A DNA stretch of 64,000 nucleotides from an uncultured Muribaculaceae bacterium (GCA_910587475.1 CAJUMR010000007.1:26797-90796), one strand, 5' to 3'. Counted from the first letter of the stretch, positions 1 through 9,287 are shown. The notes: generated by a model from the letters alone, not told the origin. Numbers and translations: made by a program.

Positions 1-120
1 CCTCGTCAGGTCTGTTTATCCGCCGTTGCGGATCAGAGGTCACGAAGATAGTGCTCTAATAATCAACGCTTACAATAATATTGACTAATTATCCTTAATA
101 TTAACCTTAAAATCATTTTT

Positions 121-1608
121 ATGAAAAAGATTCTACTCTCGGCATTGCTTCTTGCCGGGGCGGCATCTATGAATGCTAAAGAAGTTGTTGTTTTCAGCGA
201 AGACTTCGAATGGATTGAACCTTGGCTTGGAAAGTCAGTCGTTGACAACATCGGTCTTAACGATCAGAACACTGCAACACCACGCTATGAGACAATTCAG
301 AATGAAGACGGAGTCTATCTCCGTAATGCCTTGTGGGATAAAGGCTATTGGTTCTATGGTGTGAAAAGTGACGGCAATCCCGAAGGTTCGCTTGGTGGTG
401 TGTCTGTTTATGCAGCCCGTAATTATCTGAAATTTGGAAAAACCAATGTTCAGACCAATTTCCGTTTCAATCCGACAGAAGATGCTCCCGCTGACGCAGC
501 AGTTATGCTTGAATTCGATTGGTGTCCATGGAAAAACGGCGCCGGCGTCTACGATGTGGTGTCGATCCAGATCGAAATCGCTGAAGGAAACAAAGCCAGT
601 GAAGTGGCTGAGGTTATTCCTGTTGCCAAATGGGAAGATAACCAGAAATTTGAATGGCAACATGCAGTCATTGACCTCGACGGCTTTTCAATTACGAAAG
701 ATACCAGGGTGCTGATCACATTATCTGATGATTTGTGGGGCACCGAAGGTGTTCACCGCTATTGTATCGACAACATTAAAATGTACTACTTGGAAGAAGA
801 ATCTGCCGACGACTCTACAGTTTTCTTCTCTGACAATTTCAATTGGCTTGAACCCTGGGTTAATGCTTACGGACTCGGTGATCCTGTAGGAACAAACAAT
901 CCTAATGCAGAAGGCCTCTCAATTGCCGATGAAACAGCGACTCTCGGCGAAGGTGGCCGCAATATCTTCCAGACTATGATGGATCCGTCGTTGGTTGCTG
1001 ATCCTCAGTACAAACGCGAAGATGCCGGCTACAAGACCCGTATCTATCCGAGCGCAGCAGCTTATTACAGCTTTATCGCTTATGACGGTTATCTCCGCAT
1101 CGGTAGCGATGGCCACACCGGCGGTCTGCGCACACCCGAGATTGCCGTATCGGAAGACGAAACCGAGTTATATCTCGAATTCGACTGGTGTCCTGTGTTT
1201 GAAGATGGTGCATATCATCAGACTCAGCTGCAGGTGACAACTCGTCCGGGCGATGTTCAGCATGCTGTTAGCCTTACCCACGATCTGAAGGCCGGAGACG
1301 CTCCCTGCTGGAAACATGAATGTATCGATCTTTTCGAAAATCCCGGCACAGTTGTTGGAGACAAATTCAATTGTATGATTGAAAACATCGCCGAACAGCA
1401 AGGCGGTAAATTCAACTACTATATTGACAACATCCGCATATCCAACGCGAAAGGCGCTACTTCAGGCATCAGCGGCGTTATCGTCGACAATGATTCTGAC
1501 GCAGAAGTTGAATACTACAATCTCCAGGGTGTCCGTGTTGCAAATCCCGAAAACGGTCTTTACATCCGTCGCCAGGGCAAGAGCGTAAGCAAATGCTATA
1601 TTCGCTAA
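121..1608 (+). CDS. Secreted protein with duplicated domain and T9SS-like C-terminal domain
   Basis: Unrecognised secreted protein of 495 residues. An N-terminal signal peptide (about residues 1-20, ending in a small-residue cleavage site) is followed by two homologous halves. Each half begins with a similar segment (FSEDFEWIEPW near residue 25; FSDNFNWLEPW near 237), has a middle LEFDWCP motif and ends in an YxIDNI motif, which suggests two jelly-roll-like, carbohydrate-binding-like domains. The last 45 residues carry a short sorting domain (YYNLQGVRVANPENGLYI, then SKCYIR) like type IX secretion type A domains; the same domain ends the proteins at 26088-28592 and 59526-63356. It lies directly upstream of a SusC/SusD pair but a terminator-like hairpin separates them. 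The start is the first ATG before a clean signal peptide. Function unknown; a binding role is inference. Confidence 0.8.
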   Translation: MKKILLSALLLAGAASMNAKEVVVFSEDFEWIEPWLGKSVVDNIGLNDQNTATPRYETIQNEDGVYLRNALWDKGYWFYGVKSDGNPEGSLGGVSVYAARNYLKFGKTNVQTNFRFNPTEDAPADAAVMLEFDWCPWKNGAGVYDVVSIQIEIAEGNKASEVAEVIPVAKWEDNQKFEWQHAVIDLDGFSITKDTRVLITLSDDLWGTEGVHRYCIDNIKMYYLEEESADDSTVFFSDNFNWLEPWVNAYGLGDPVGTNNPNAEGLSIADETATLGEGGRNIFQTMMDPSLVADPQYKREDAGYKTRIYPSAAAYYSFIAYDGYLRIGSDGHTGGLRTPEIAVSEDETELYLEFDWCPVFEDGAYHQTQLQVTTRPGDVQHAVSLTHDLKAGDAPCWKHECIDLFENPGTVVGDKFNCMIENIAEQQGGKFNYYIDNIRISNAKGATSGISGVIVDNDSDAEVEYYNLQGVRVANPENGLYIRRQGKSVSKCYIR

Positions 1609-1653
1609 ATAGATCAACCTGCTGAGTTTTAAAACAGATACATTGTAAATACT

Positions 1654-1695
1654 TGGAAATGCCCGCCTGTCGCAAGGGGGCATTTCCAAAATTTT
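1654..1695 (+). terminator. Rho-independent terminator after the secreted protein gene
   Basis: An 11-base-pair perfect stem (1654-1664 with 1678-1688) with a 13-base loop is followed by an A/T-rich stretch. It lies 45 bases after the stop codon and probably separates this gene from the SusC gene. Confidence 0.65.
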
Positions 1696-1830
1696 CTAAA
1701 CCTATGCAATTGTTTCCGGTAAAATAAAAACCGGAGATAAGCAATCTTATTACCTCAAGCTTATTCGTTGGGTTTCGCCAATCAATACAACCCAAGGCCT
1801 GAAATCATAAACCAAACAAGACATTTCAAC

Positions 1831-4800
1831 ATGAACAAAAGTCTACTGTTATCAGCTGTCGCTCCGAGGATCATTCTTGCGGCGGGGCTGATGTTGTCAA
1901 GTGCCGGGACGGCAGTCTATGCTGCATCTGATCCGGTGTCGCAACAACAAAATCAAGCGACTCATGTCGTAAAAGGAACCGTTGTCGATCATGAAGGAGA
2001 ACCTTTGATCGGAGTCTCCGTGACCATAAAGGGCGCGAACGGCGGTGCGACGACAGATGTCGATGGTAATTTTATACTGCGCAGCACTACCGCCAATCCA
2101 GTCCTTACGGTGTCGTATGTAGGCTGTAAAACCAAAGATGTGGCTGTAAAAGGCGATCAACCCTTGAATATCGTTCTTGAACCGTCATCAGAAAATCTTG
2201 AAGAAGTAGTAGTGACGGCACTCGGCATCAAGCGTGAGACAAAGGCTCTCGGTTATGCGATCCAGGACATAAAAGGTGAGTCGATGACCGAGGCCCGCGA
2301 AAACAATATCGTCAATAGCCTTTCGGGCCGTATCGCCGGTCTTCAGGTGTCGGGAACCGGTTCGGGCTCCATGGGCTCATCGAAAATTCTTATCCGAGGC
2401 AATAACTCGCTGGCCGGCAACAACCAGCCTCTTATCGTTGTCGACGGTGTGCCTATCGACAACAGCAGCGGCGGTGGCAGCGAATGGGGTGGATCCGACG
2501 GTGGCAACAGCCTCAATGATATCAACCCTGATGATATTGAGTCTATTTCAGTTCTCAAAGGCGCAGCGGCAGCGGCTCTTTATGGTACGAGAGCCGGTAA
2601 CGGTGTGCTCATGATCACGACTAAGAAAGGGTTTGGGAAGAAGGGCCTCGGAGTAACTTTCAACTCTAACGTTATGGTCGAACGCCCGCTCTCTGTAGGA
2701 GAAATGCAAAATGTCTACGGACAAGGAACAAATGGTCAGTATGTCGGCGGTAACAACCTTTCATGGGGGCCGAAGATGGAAGGTCAGATGATCGAGGATT
2801 GGACAGGTCAGGAGCGTCCCTTCAGTGCTTATAATAACAATATTATGGACTACCTTACCACCGGCGTAGCAACGACCAACACCATCGAGGCCGGCTTTAC
2901 CGGGGACAGAGGATCGTTCAGAACAACTTTATCTTATCAATATATCGACGGAGTTGTGCCGACAAACCACAATGACCGTTTCAACATGAATTTGAGGGGG
3001 TCGATCAATATCACCAAAAACCTTCAGTTCGACACAAAAGTCAACTATATCAAATCGAAGAAACGCAATACGCCGGCACTCGGAGCGTCAGCCGACGGCA
3101 TCATGCGCAACTACCTTATTATGCCCCGAAGCATCCATTATTCGGATCTCGTCCAGCGCTATGACGAGACCGGACATGCTCTCCGCTGGCAGGAAGACCC
3201 CTCAAATCTTCTTAACCCATATCTCGCAGAAGAGAACAAGAGATTCAGCGCCCGCGACCGTTTCATCGGTTTTCTTATGCTGAGCTATAAGGTCACTGAC
3301 TGGTTGTCGATCAAATTGCGTCACGGAGAAGACATCTACTGGAGCAACTCCGAGTCGCGGACTATGGCGGAATATCCTCTCGGCTCTGTCGTAGGCAAAG
3401 GCTCAATGTCGATCAGTAACAGTTTCCATCGCGAACGCAACACCGACGCTCTCATCACTCTCAATAAGAACAACTGGTTTGGTTCGGCGTTCTCGGCAAG
3501 CCTGAGCGTCGGCGGCAACCTGATGTATGCCAACTCGAATTCTACTAAAATGAGCTCAGGAGAACTTGAGGTGCCCAACGCATTCTATATCGCAAACGGC
3601 ACAGCAATCTCGGCGTCTAACAGCGTAAGTAAAAAACAGGTCAATTCGCTCTATGGCATGGCTTCACTCAGCTATGGAGGATGGGCTTATGTCGATGTGA
3701 CTGCGCGCAACGACTGGTCGTCGACCTTGCCTCGCCGCAATTGCTCGTTCTTTTACCCGTCGGTTGGCGTCGGTCTTATCGTCTCAGATCTTCTTCATAA
3801 TGAGTTCAAGGTCGCCCTTCCATCATGGTTGACATTTGCAAAACTTAGGGCATCTTATGCAGAGGTGGGTAATGACACGAGTCCTTATTCTATCGCCGAC
3901 GACTACTATGTGTTCAATATTGTTCCCGGCGGTGCGATCAAAGGTTCGGAGGTCAGTGAAGTCGCAAAACTTCATAATCTTATGCCCGAAAACATCAAAT
4001 CGACAGAATTCGGCTTTGATTTCCGCGTGTTCAACAATCGTCTCGGCATCGACTTCACCTGGTATAAGAAAAACGCTACCAACCAGATCCTTTCGATTCC
4101 CATAACGAAGGCTACAGGTTATTCAAGCCGTAAAATCAATGCCGGTAATATCGAGAACCAAGGTGTGGAAGTCGTTCTTACAGCAACCCCCGTGCAGACG
4201 CGCGATTTATCGTGGTCAACGACAATCAACTACACCTTGAACCGGAACAAGATCATCGAGCTTCATCCTGAAGTCGACGTATATGTCCACAGCAAATATG
4301 AGTTTGCACAGGTTGTGTCACGTCAAGGAGCCAACTATGGCGACATTCTCGGCTATCGTTTCGACCGTGACCCCGAGGGACGCATAATCGTTGATGCAAA
4401 CGGCCTTCCGACCCGTACATCAAATATGGACACCGACAATCCTATCGGTAATTATCTTCCAAAGTGGACGGGATCGATGCTCAATACATTCAACTACCGT
4501 GATTTCACGTTAGGCTTCCTTCTTGACCTGCGTGTCGGTGGAGATGTCTATGTCAACTCACTCGCTCAAAGCTCGGCCAACGGCACATCGCTGATGTCTC
4601 TCGACGGTCGCGACGCGTGGTATGCCGGAACAGGTGGTATACTTGTCGACGGTGTAGTCTCCAAGGTCAACGAAGCCGGTGAAACAATCTATGTGCCTAA
4701 CACCACATATTGCAACCCTCAGGAATATTGGAACACAGTCAAGAATATCGGCGAACGTCACGTCTACGACGGCACTAACCTCCGTCTGCGTGAGCTTACT

Positions 4801-5016
4801 TTAGGCTACAACTTGCCTAAGAAGATTCTCGCCAAGACTCCGTTCTCCTCAGTAAAATTAAGCGCTGTGGCCCGCAACCTGTGGATTATCTACAATAACA
4901 TCCCCGGTGGATATGATCCCGAGACCATACTTACCACCAGCAATGGCGGCGGCATCGAACACTATTCATTCCCGACGATGCGCAGTTTCGGCTTCAATCT
5001 TAATGTATCATTCTAA
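1831..5016 (+). CDS. SusC/RagA family TonB-linked outer membrane protein
   Basis: TonB-dependent outer membrane transporter of the SusC family, 1061 residues, expected to import a glycan or peptide fragment together with the SusD-like lipoprotein that follows 3 bases later. Seen in order: signal peptide (residues 1-32), a carboxypeptidase-regulatory-like domain (about 46-118, starting VVKGTVVDHEGEPLIGVSV), a TonB-box-like stretch EEVVVTALGIKRE near 124, a plug domain whose end reads ALYGTRAGNGVLMITTKKG, then a large beta barrel ending in aromatic NVSF. An in-frame upstream start at 1768 would place 21 non-hydrophobic residues before the signal peptide, so 1831 is preferred. The substrate cannot be read from sequence; no glycosidase, ECF sigma factor or hybrid sensor adjoins the pair. 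Confidence 0.95.
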   Translation: MNKSLLLSAVAPRIILAAGLMLSSAGTAVYAASDPVSQQQNQATHVVKGTVVDHEGEPLIGVSVTIKGANGGATTDVDGNFILRSTTANPVLTVSYVGCKTKDVAVKGDQPLNIVLEPSSENLEEVVVTALGIKRETKALGYAIQDIKGESMTEARENNIVNSLSGRIAGLQVSGTGSGSMGSSKILIRGNNSLAGNNQPLIVVDGVPIDNSSGGGSEWGGSDGGNSLNDINPDDIESISVLKGAAAAALYGTRAGNGVLMITTKKGFGKKGLGVTFNSNVMVERPLSVGEMQNVYGQGTNGQYVGGNNLSWGPKMEGQMIEDWTGQERPFSAYNNNIMDYLTTGVATTNTIEAGFTGDRGSFRTTLSYQYIDGVVPTNHNDRFNMNLRGSINITKNLQFDTKVNYIKSKKRNTPALGASADGIMRNYLIMPRSIHYSDLVQRYDETGHALRWQEDPSNLLNPYLAEENKRFSARDRFIGFLMLSYKVTDWLSIKLRHGEDIYWSNSESRTMAEYPLGSVVGKGSMSISNSFHRERNTDALITLNKNNWFGSAFSASLSVGGNLMYANSNSTKMSSGELEVPNAFYIANGTAISASNSVSKKQVNSLYGMASLSYGGWAYVDVTARNDWSSTLPRRNCSFFYPSVGVGLIVSDLLHNEFKVALPSWLTFAKLRASYAEVGNDTSPYSIADDYYVFNIVPGGAIKGSEVSEVAKLHNLMPENIKSTEFGFDFRVFNNRLGIDFTWYKKNATNQILSIPITKATGYSSRKINAGNIENQGVEVVLTATPVQTRDLSWSTTINYTLNRNKIIELHPEVDVYVHSKYEFAQVVSRQGANYGDILGYRFDRDPEGRIIVDANGLPTRTSNMDTDNPIGNYLPKWTGSMLNTFNYRDFTLGFLLDLRVGGDVYVNSLAQSSANGTSLMSLDGRDAWYAGTGGILVDGVVSKVNEAGETIYVPNTTYCNPQEYWNTVKNIGERHVYDGTNLRLRELTLGYNLPKKILAKTPFSSVKLSAVARNLWIIYNNIPGGYDPETILTTSNGGGIEHYSFPTMRSFGFNLNVSF

Positions 5017-5019
5017 ATC

Positions 5020-6774
5020 ATGACAAAAATGAAAGCAAACATATTCAGATATCTTGCAGGCGGATTGGTTGCAGCTGCGGCGGTCGTGTTGCCATCGTGT
5101 GAAAGTTTCGAGGACACCAATACCGACCCCAATAAAGTTACAGAGGCTCAGGTCTCACCGATGTATCTCGCATCACGAATATTTGTGATGAGCACGCTCA
5201 ATGCCGACCAGTGGCAGCGTGTCATCAATCTCGGCACAGATACGTTCGCCCAATATTTCTGTAACGACAAATACACAACCAATCAGTGTCAGCCCAACAA
5301 TGACTATACCGAAGGCTACTGGAACAACACCTATTCGTGGGTGCACAATCTCAATAAAGCCATAGAATTGTGTGGCGACAGCGACACAGACAATAACATC
5401 AAGCAGATGTGCCGCATCTGGCGTGTATGGGTCTATTCGCGCCTGACCGACCTTCTCGGCGACGTGCCTTATTCTCAGGCCTGCAATCTCGATGATTATC
5501 CGGAGCCGGCTTACGACCGACAGGTCGATATTTATTATGATATGGTAAAAGAATTGGCAGAAGCGTCATCGTCAATTATTATTTCTGCGCCCAACACCAT
5601 CGGAAATTATGACTTTTTCTTTGGCGGTGACTGGTCGAAATGGCAGCAACTCGCCAACACCCTTCACCTGCGCCTCGCCATGCGTATGACTGAAGCAGAT
5701 CCGGTCAAGGCGAAAGCCGAAGCTGAGGCAGCGGCAGCGGCTTCCGGCGGCCTTCTTTATACAGATCTCACGATATGGAAAGCAAAGGATGCATATACCT
5801 GCGGCGTTAACCTTTTCTATCCTTTCGGACATTATTGGCCGAGTCGTCTGACACTCAGCACGTCGATGGAGAAGATCCTGACCAATCTTGGTGGCGTGCC
5901 TGTGGTAAAACAGAGCTACTATCAGGATGGTTGTGTGCCTGACTATGCCGATCCGCGCGCCCTCATCATGTTTAATGTCACAAGCGACGGCACATTGGCT
6001 TCGGTGCAGCGTCATCGCGAGAAAAATCCGGTGACCGGCAAGACCGAATGGGTGATCGACTTCGATTACCGCGGACGCTGGCAAGGTGTGCGTCCGGGTT
6101 TGTCGTCGGCAGTCGCTGCTGAGGTTGACAACATCAACACCAACAATCCGCGCCTCGGAGCTTTCTTTATCAGCGACGATCCGACACCCCCCGTCACCAA
6201 AACACCCGAATTCACTTATGCCCGCGATCAGGTGCTTCTCTACGGCAACGAATCTTATTTCCTGCTGGCCGAAGCGGCTCTGCGCGGATACAATGTAGGC
6301 GGTTCTGCTAAAAACTTCTATGAGCAGGGCATCCGCAAAGCCATGGAGACCTATGGCAGCCTGATCAAGAGCGCTGATATCGAAAGCTATCTTACTTCGA
6401 CAATGAAGAGCAAGATGGGCACAAGCGTAAACTTCGACGACGCTGACAGCGATCTTGGCAACACCCGCAATTCGAAGCTGATGAAAATCATTACTCAGAA
6501 ATATATCGGCGGTTTTCCTGAAGACAGTTTCGAGGCGTGGAACGACTATCGCCGCACCGGCATGCCGGCGCTCGATCCGTTCGAAATGCCGCTGGCCGGT
6601 TATGTGGTGGAAGCTAAAGCGATGGACTACAAGGGATCGTTACGTCGCCTGATCTATCCGGCTATCGAACAGACCCTCAACCCCACAATGTACAAGAAGG
6701 CTTCAGAGCAGATTGGCGGTGATAAGACAACCACCCGCATGTGGTGGGATTGCCGCACTGCAATCGTCGAATAA
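5020..6774 (+). CDS. SusD/RagB family nutrient-binding outer membrane lipoprotein
   Basis: Surface lipoprotein of 584 residues that caps the SusC barrel and binds substrate. It has a lipoprotein signal peptide with the lipobox VLPSC (Cys27), followed by a SusD-like helical fold. The early sequence DTNTDPNKVTEAQVSPMYL and the motif GNESYFLLAEAALRG near residue 410 are typical of the SusD-like family 2 group, which is often paired with SusC proteins of peptide or unknown specificity. The gene starts 3 bases after the SusC stop, so the two are co-transcribed and probably translationally coupled. ATG 5029 is an alternative start that would shorten it by 3 residues. A strong terminator follows at 6822. 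Confidence 0.94.
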   Translation: MTKMKANIFRYLAGGLVAAAAVVLPSCESFEDTNTDPNKVTEAQVSPMYLASRIFVMSTLNADQWQRVINLGTDTFAQYFCNDKYTTNQCQPNNDYTEGYWNNTYSWVHNLNKAIELCGDSDTDNNIKQMCRIWRVWVYSRLTDLLGDVPYSQACNLDDYPEPAYDRQVDIYYDMVKELAEASSSIIISAPNTIGNYDFFFGGDWSKWQQLANTLHLRLAMRMTEADPVKAKAEAEAAAAASGGLLYTDLTIWKAKDAYTCGVNLFYPFGHYWPSRLTLSTSMEKILTNLGGVPVVKQSYYQDGCVPDYADPRALIMFNVTSDGTLASVQRHREKNPVTGKTEWVIDFDYRGRWQGVRPGLSSAVAAEVDNINTNNPRLGAFFISDDPTPPVTKTPEFTYARDQVLLYGNESYFLLAEAALRGYNVGGSAKNFYEQGIRKAMETYGSLIKSADIESYLTSTMKSKMGTSVNFDDADSDLGNTRNSKLMKIITQKYIGGFPEDSFEAWNDYRRTGMPALDPFEMPLAGYVVEAKAMDYKGSLRRLIYPAIEQTLNPTMYKKASEQIGGDKTTTRMWWDCRTAIVE

Positions 6775-6821
6775 GGCGATGATTATGCAACCGCGCCGAT
6801 ATTGAAAAACTTGTCATTCAA

Positions 6822-6862
6822 AACAATGGCCCGCCTTTCATCAAGAGACGGGCCATTGTTAT
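6822..6862 (+). terminator. Terminator of the SusC/SusD operon
   Basis: A perfect 12-base-pair stem (6822-6833 with 6849-6860) with a 15-base loop, 48 bases after the SusD stop codon. Confidence 0.8.
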
Positions 6863-6968
6863 AATTGGATATTACGTTGTTTCAAGTGGCGTGTCAATAG
6901 AGAAATTATCTTAATCGGTGTTGACGGCAGGGATTGGATAGCAGTAAGTTATGTGAAAAGGAGATGTT

Positions 6969-6991
6969 AAAACGGACGTTTGTCCGTTTTT
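6969..6991. repeat. Palindromic hairpin before the DUF6291-like gene
   Basis: A perfect 9-base inverted repeat (6969-6977 with 6982-6990) around a 4-base loop, ending in a run of four or five T. It could be a second terminator or an operator for the gene at 7065. The rest of the 290-base gap (6775-7064) holds the terminator at 6822 and a TAATTTTG box at 7018-7025, which resembles a Bacteroidetes -7 element but has no -33 partner at the right distance. Confidence 0.5.
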
Positions 6992-7064
6992 GCAGGTCGT
7001 GGCGTTGGTTTTGGATCTAATTTTGTGGTGTAAAATCAACACATTAATATAACAACAGATTGAT

Positions 7065-7535
7065 ATGAAAAACAATGTAGAAAGACAGAAGAAGTCGTTT
7101 CACTTCAAATTGAAATGGTATGAAATCCTCAGGCCGTTTGCTCCCGAGATCCGGCTTGAAGTCTATGAAGCTGTGTTTGCTTACGTAGCGACCGGAGTCA
7201 TTGAGGATGGACTTAGCGAACAGGCTTCGATGGCGTTTGCTTTTATACGTGCGGAAATTGACGGCAAGTCAAGTCGCAAACCGGCCGAAACTGATTCGGC
7301 CGCTGATGAGTGTGCTGAAGGTGCAGACTGTCAGATTGACGGAATGGATGCAGGGCGGCAGGGCGGCCCTGATATGCCGCCGGAGATCAGAGTCGCTAAG
7401 AGGCGGGGCGACAGCTCGCGGCTCAAGAAGACGCACACCGTCGGGGACGTCATCGCTGAGACGGCGGCTGTGGGCCGCATCGGGCCTGGCGCTTTGGGAG
7501 AGCCGCAGGGGCGGTCGTGCGCTGAAATGATGTAG
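7065..7535 (+). CDS. DUF6291-like hypothetical protein
   Basis: Small protein of 156 residues. Residues 10-66 resemble the DUF6291 pattern of short helical domains found in Bacteroidetes genomes and prophages: an aromatic-rich start, LRPFAPEIRLEVYEAVFAY, then a segment ending FIRAEID. The C-terminal 80 residues are low in hydrophobics and rich in Gly, Arg and Asp, likely disordered. No signal peptide or membrane segment. It stands alone on the plus strand and ends 4 bases before the convergent stop of the U32 gene. The family assignment is from memory of the pattern and is tentative; function unknown. Confidence 0.7.
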   Translation: MKNNVERQKKSFHFKLKWYEILRPFAPEIRLEVYEAVFAYVATGVIEDGLSEQASMAFAFIRAEIDGKSSRKPAETDSAADECAEGADCQIDGMDAGRQGGPDMPPEIRVAKRRGDSSRLKKTHTVGDVIAETAAVGRIGPGALGEPQGRSCAEMM

Positions 7536-7539
7536 GAGC

Positions 7540-8790
7540 TTATTGCTGTTGCTTGGTCTTTTCCCAGCGGTATAGTCGGTCGCCCTGACGGATTTTTGCC
7601 GGTACGGGGATCGAGAATGCGTCGCCCTTGACGGCTTTCTGCACCGGCTTGAGATCGACGCGGATCTCGTCGACGGTGATTATCAGCGCACCGGTTGTCG
7701 GTCCGGTTATGACGATTTCGTCGCCGACGTTGAGCTCTCCGGCCTCCATGATGAATTCACCGACCCCGAGTTTCGAGAAATATTTCACTCCTTTGGCAGC
7801 GTAGTGTTTTACGCGTGTGGCCGATGATCCGTACTTCGACGACCATTCGCCGAGGCGCTGTCCGAGGTAATATCCGTCCCAGAAATCGCGGTTGAATATC
7901 TTGCGCAGCCGTTCGTCCCAGGCTGCGATCGCAGTTTCGCTGTAAGTTCCGTCGCAGATGGCGTCGAGGGCTTCAGAGTAGCATTGGACGGCGATGCTGA
8001 CATACTCAGGTCCGCGGGCGCGTCCCTCGATCTTGAATACGCTCACTCCTGCGTCGACCATTTTGTTGAGGAAGTGGATTGTCTTGAGGTCCTTGGGCGA
8101 CATTATGTACTTGTTGTCGACATTGAGTTTGTCGCCGGTCTCGAGATCGGTCACTTCGTAGCCTCGGCGGCATATCTGGGTGCAGGCTCCGCGGTTGGCG
8201 CTCGAGTTCATCTCATGGAGGCTGAGATAGCATTTGCCCGACACGGCCATGCAGAGCGCTCCGTGGCAGAACATTTCGATCTTGACCTGTTGGCCACTTG
8301 GCCCGCAGATGTTTTCAGCCACGATTGCATCGTGGATGGCTTTGACCCTGTCGAGCGAGAGTTCGCGGGCGAGAACGACGGTGTCGGCAAAGGCTGCGTA
8401 GAAGCGCACGGCCTCGATGTTGGAAATGTTGCACTGGGTCGAGATGTGGACCTCGACGCCGCGCGACCGAGCGTAGGATATGGCTGCGATGTCTGATGCG
8501 ATGATGGCGGTAATGCCTGCCTCTGCGGCTGCGTCGATCACGGCCCGCATGTCGTCGAGATCGTCGTCATAGATGATGATGTTGACCGTCAGATAGGTTT
8601 TTACTCCTGCGGCGTTGCATTTTTCGGCAATCTCACGGAGGTCGTCGAGGGTGAAGTTGACGCTCGAGCGCGAACGCATGTTGAGTCCCTGCACGCCGAA
8701 ATACACAGCATCGGCGCCGGCAGCGATGGCTGCGGCGAGAGATTCGTGGCTGCCGACAGGCGCCATCACTTCAAAGTCTTTGCGGGTCAT
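7540..8790 (-). CDS. U32 family protein, TrhP-like tRNA hydroxylation factor
   Basis: Member of the peptidase family U32, 416 residues. In other bacteria, members (TrhP/YegQ, RlhA) act in prephenate-dependent hydroxylation of tRNA or rRNA rather than in proteolysis. The N-terminal TIM-barrel begins with APVGSHESLAAAIAAGADAVYFG, seen as APVGSH at residues 10-15 and GADAVYFG at 25-32. The family signature is at about 171-190 (EMFCHGALCMAVSGKCYLS) and the Cys-rich RGACTQICRRGY follows at about 201. A C-terminal beta domain of about 80 residues completes the usual TrhP length. Cytoplasmic. The secG terminator at 8816-8841 lies just upstream, so it has its own promoter. Which RNA it modifies is not decided by the sequence. 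Confidence 0.88.
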   Translation of the reverse strand: MTRKDFEVMAPVGSHESLAAAIAAGADAVYFGVQGLNMRSRSSVNFTLDDLREIAEKCNAAGVKTYLTVNIIIYDDDLDDMRAVIDAAAEAGITAIIASDIAAISYARSRGVEVHISTQCNISNIEAVRFYAAFADTVVLARELSLDRVKAIHDAIVAENICGPSGQQVKIEMFCHGALCMAVSGKCYLSLHEMNSSANRGACTQICRRGYEVTDLETGDKLNVDNKYIMSPKDLKTIHFLNKMVDAGVSVFKIEGRARGPEYVSIAVQCYSEALDAICDGTYSETAIAAWDERLRKIFNRDFWDGYYLGQRLGEWSSKYGSSATRVKHYAAKGVKYFSKLGVGEFIMEAGELNVGDEIVITGPTTGALIITVDEIRVDLKPVQKAVKGDAFSIPVPAKIRQGDRLYRWEKTKQQQ

Positions 8791-8815
8791 TGTAGTAATG
8801 ATATAAAATCAAAGA

Positions 8816-8841
8816 GGTCGCGACTTTAGAGAGTCGCGACC
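8816..8841 (-). terminator. Terminator downstream of secG
   Basis: A perfect 10-base-pair stem (8816-8825 with 8832-8841) with a 6-base loop. On the minus strand it is followed by a T-rich stretch. It lies 40 bases past the secG stop and separates it from the U32 gene. Confidence 0.75.
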
Positions 8842-8880
8842 AACGATGTTGAAAATAAGTTTTTTGATATGCCTGACCGA

Positions 8881-9255
8881 TTATTCAGCAGGTGCTTCTT
8901 CAGCGGCGGGAGTTTCGGCAGCCGGAGCTTCAGCGGCAGGAGCAGCGGGGATCTGGGTGTCGAACTGATTGGCCGGAGCAGCGGGTGTTTCGGTCTGGGT
9001 CTGTGTGCGGATTTCAACGCCTGTCGATATGCGGGGCATCACGAAGGCTGAAAGCACTGAAAGGAATACGATCAGACCTGCGAGGATCCATGTGATTTTT
9101 TCAATGCCGCTATTGGTTGAACGCACGCCCATAACTGCGTTTGCTCCACTGAATTGTGATGAAAGACCGCCACCTTTTGATTTCTGGATCAGAACGATGC
9201 CAATCAGGAGGATGGCAACAATGACAGTGAGGACGATAGTAATAACGTATGCCAT
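8881..9255 (-). CDS. secG: Preprotein translocase subunit SecG
   Basis: Small subunit of the SecYEG inner-membrane channel, 124 residues. Two membrane segments are visible (about 3-23 and 55-74), separated by the SecG signature loop with QKSKGGGLSSQFSGANAVMG at 24-43. The C-terminal 45 residues are an Ala/Pro/Glu-rich tail with repeated AAPAA-like units, a common addition in Bacteroidales SecG. It is the last gene of the minus-strand run lptE, TPR-like protein, secG, with a terminator immediately after it. This order is familiar from other Bacteroidales. Confidence 0.93.
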   Translation of the reverse strand: MAYVITIVLTVIVAILLIGIVLIQKSKGGGLSSQFSGANAVMGVRSTNSGIEKITWILAGLIVFLSVLSAFVMPRISTGVEIRTQTQTETPAAPANQFDTQIPAAPAAEAPAAETPAAEEAPAE

Positions 9256-9287
9256 AAGTTGTTGAATATTTTATTAGATTTTATGAT

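Noticed and set aside
1..120. Gene or RNA in the first 120 bases
   Set aside because: No frame, stem or consensus promoter that I can support; a 13-base match to 42228 appears to be chance.
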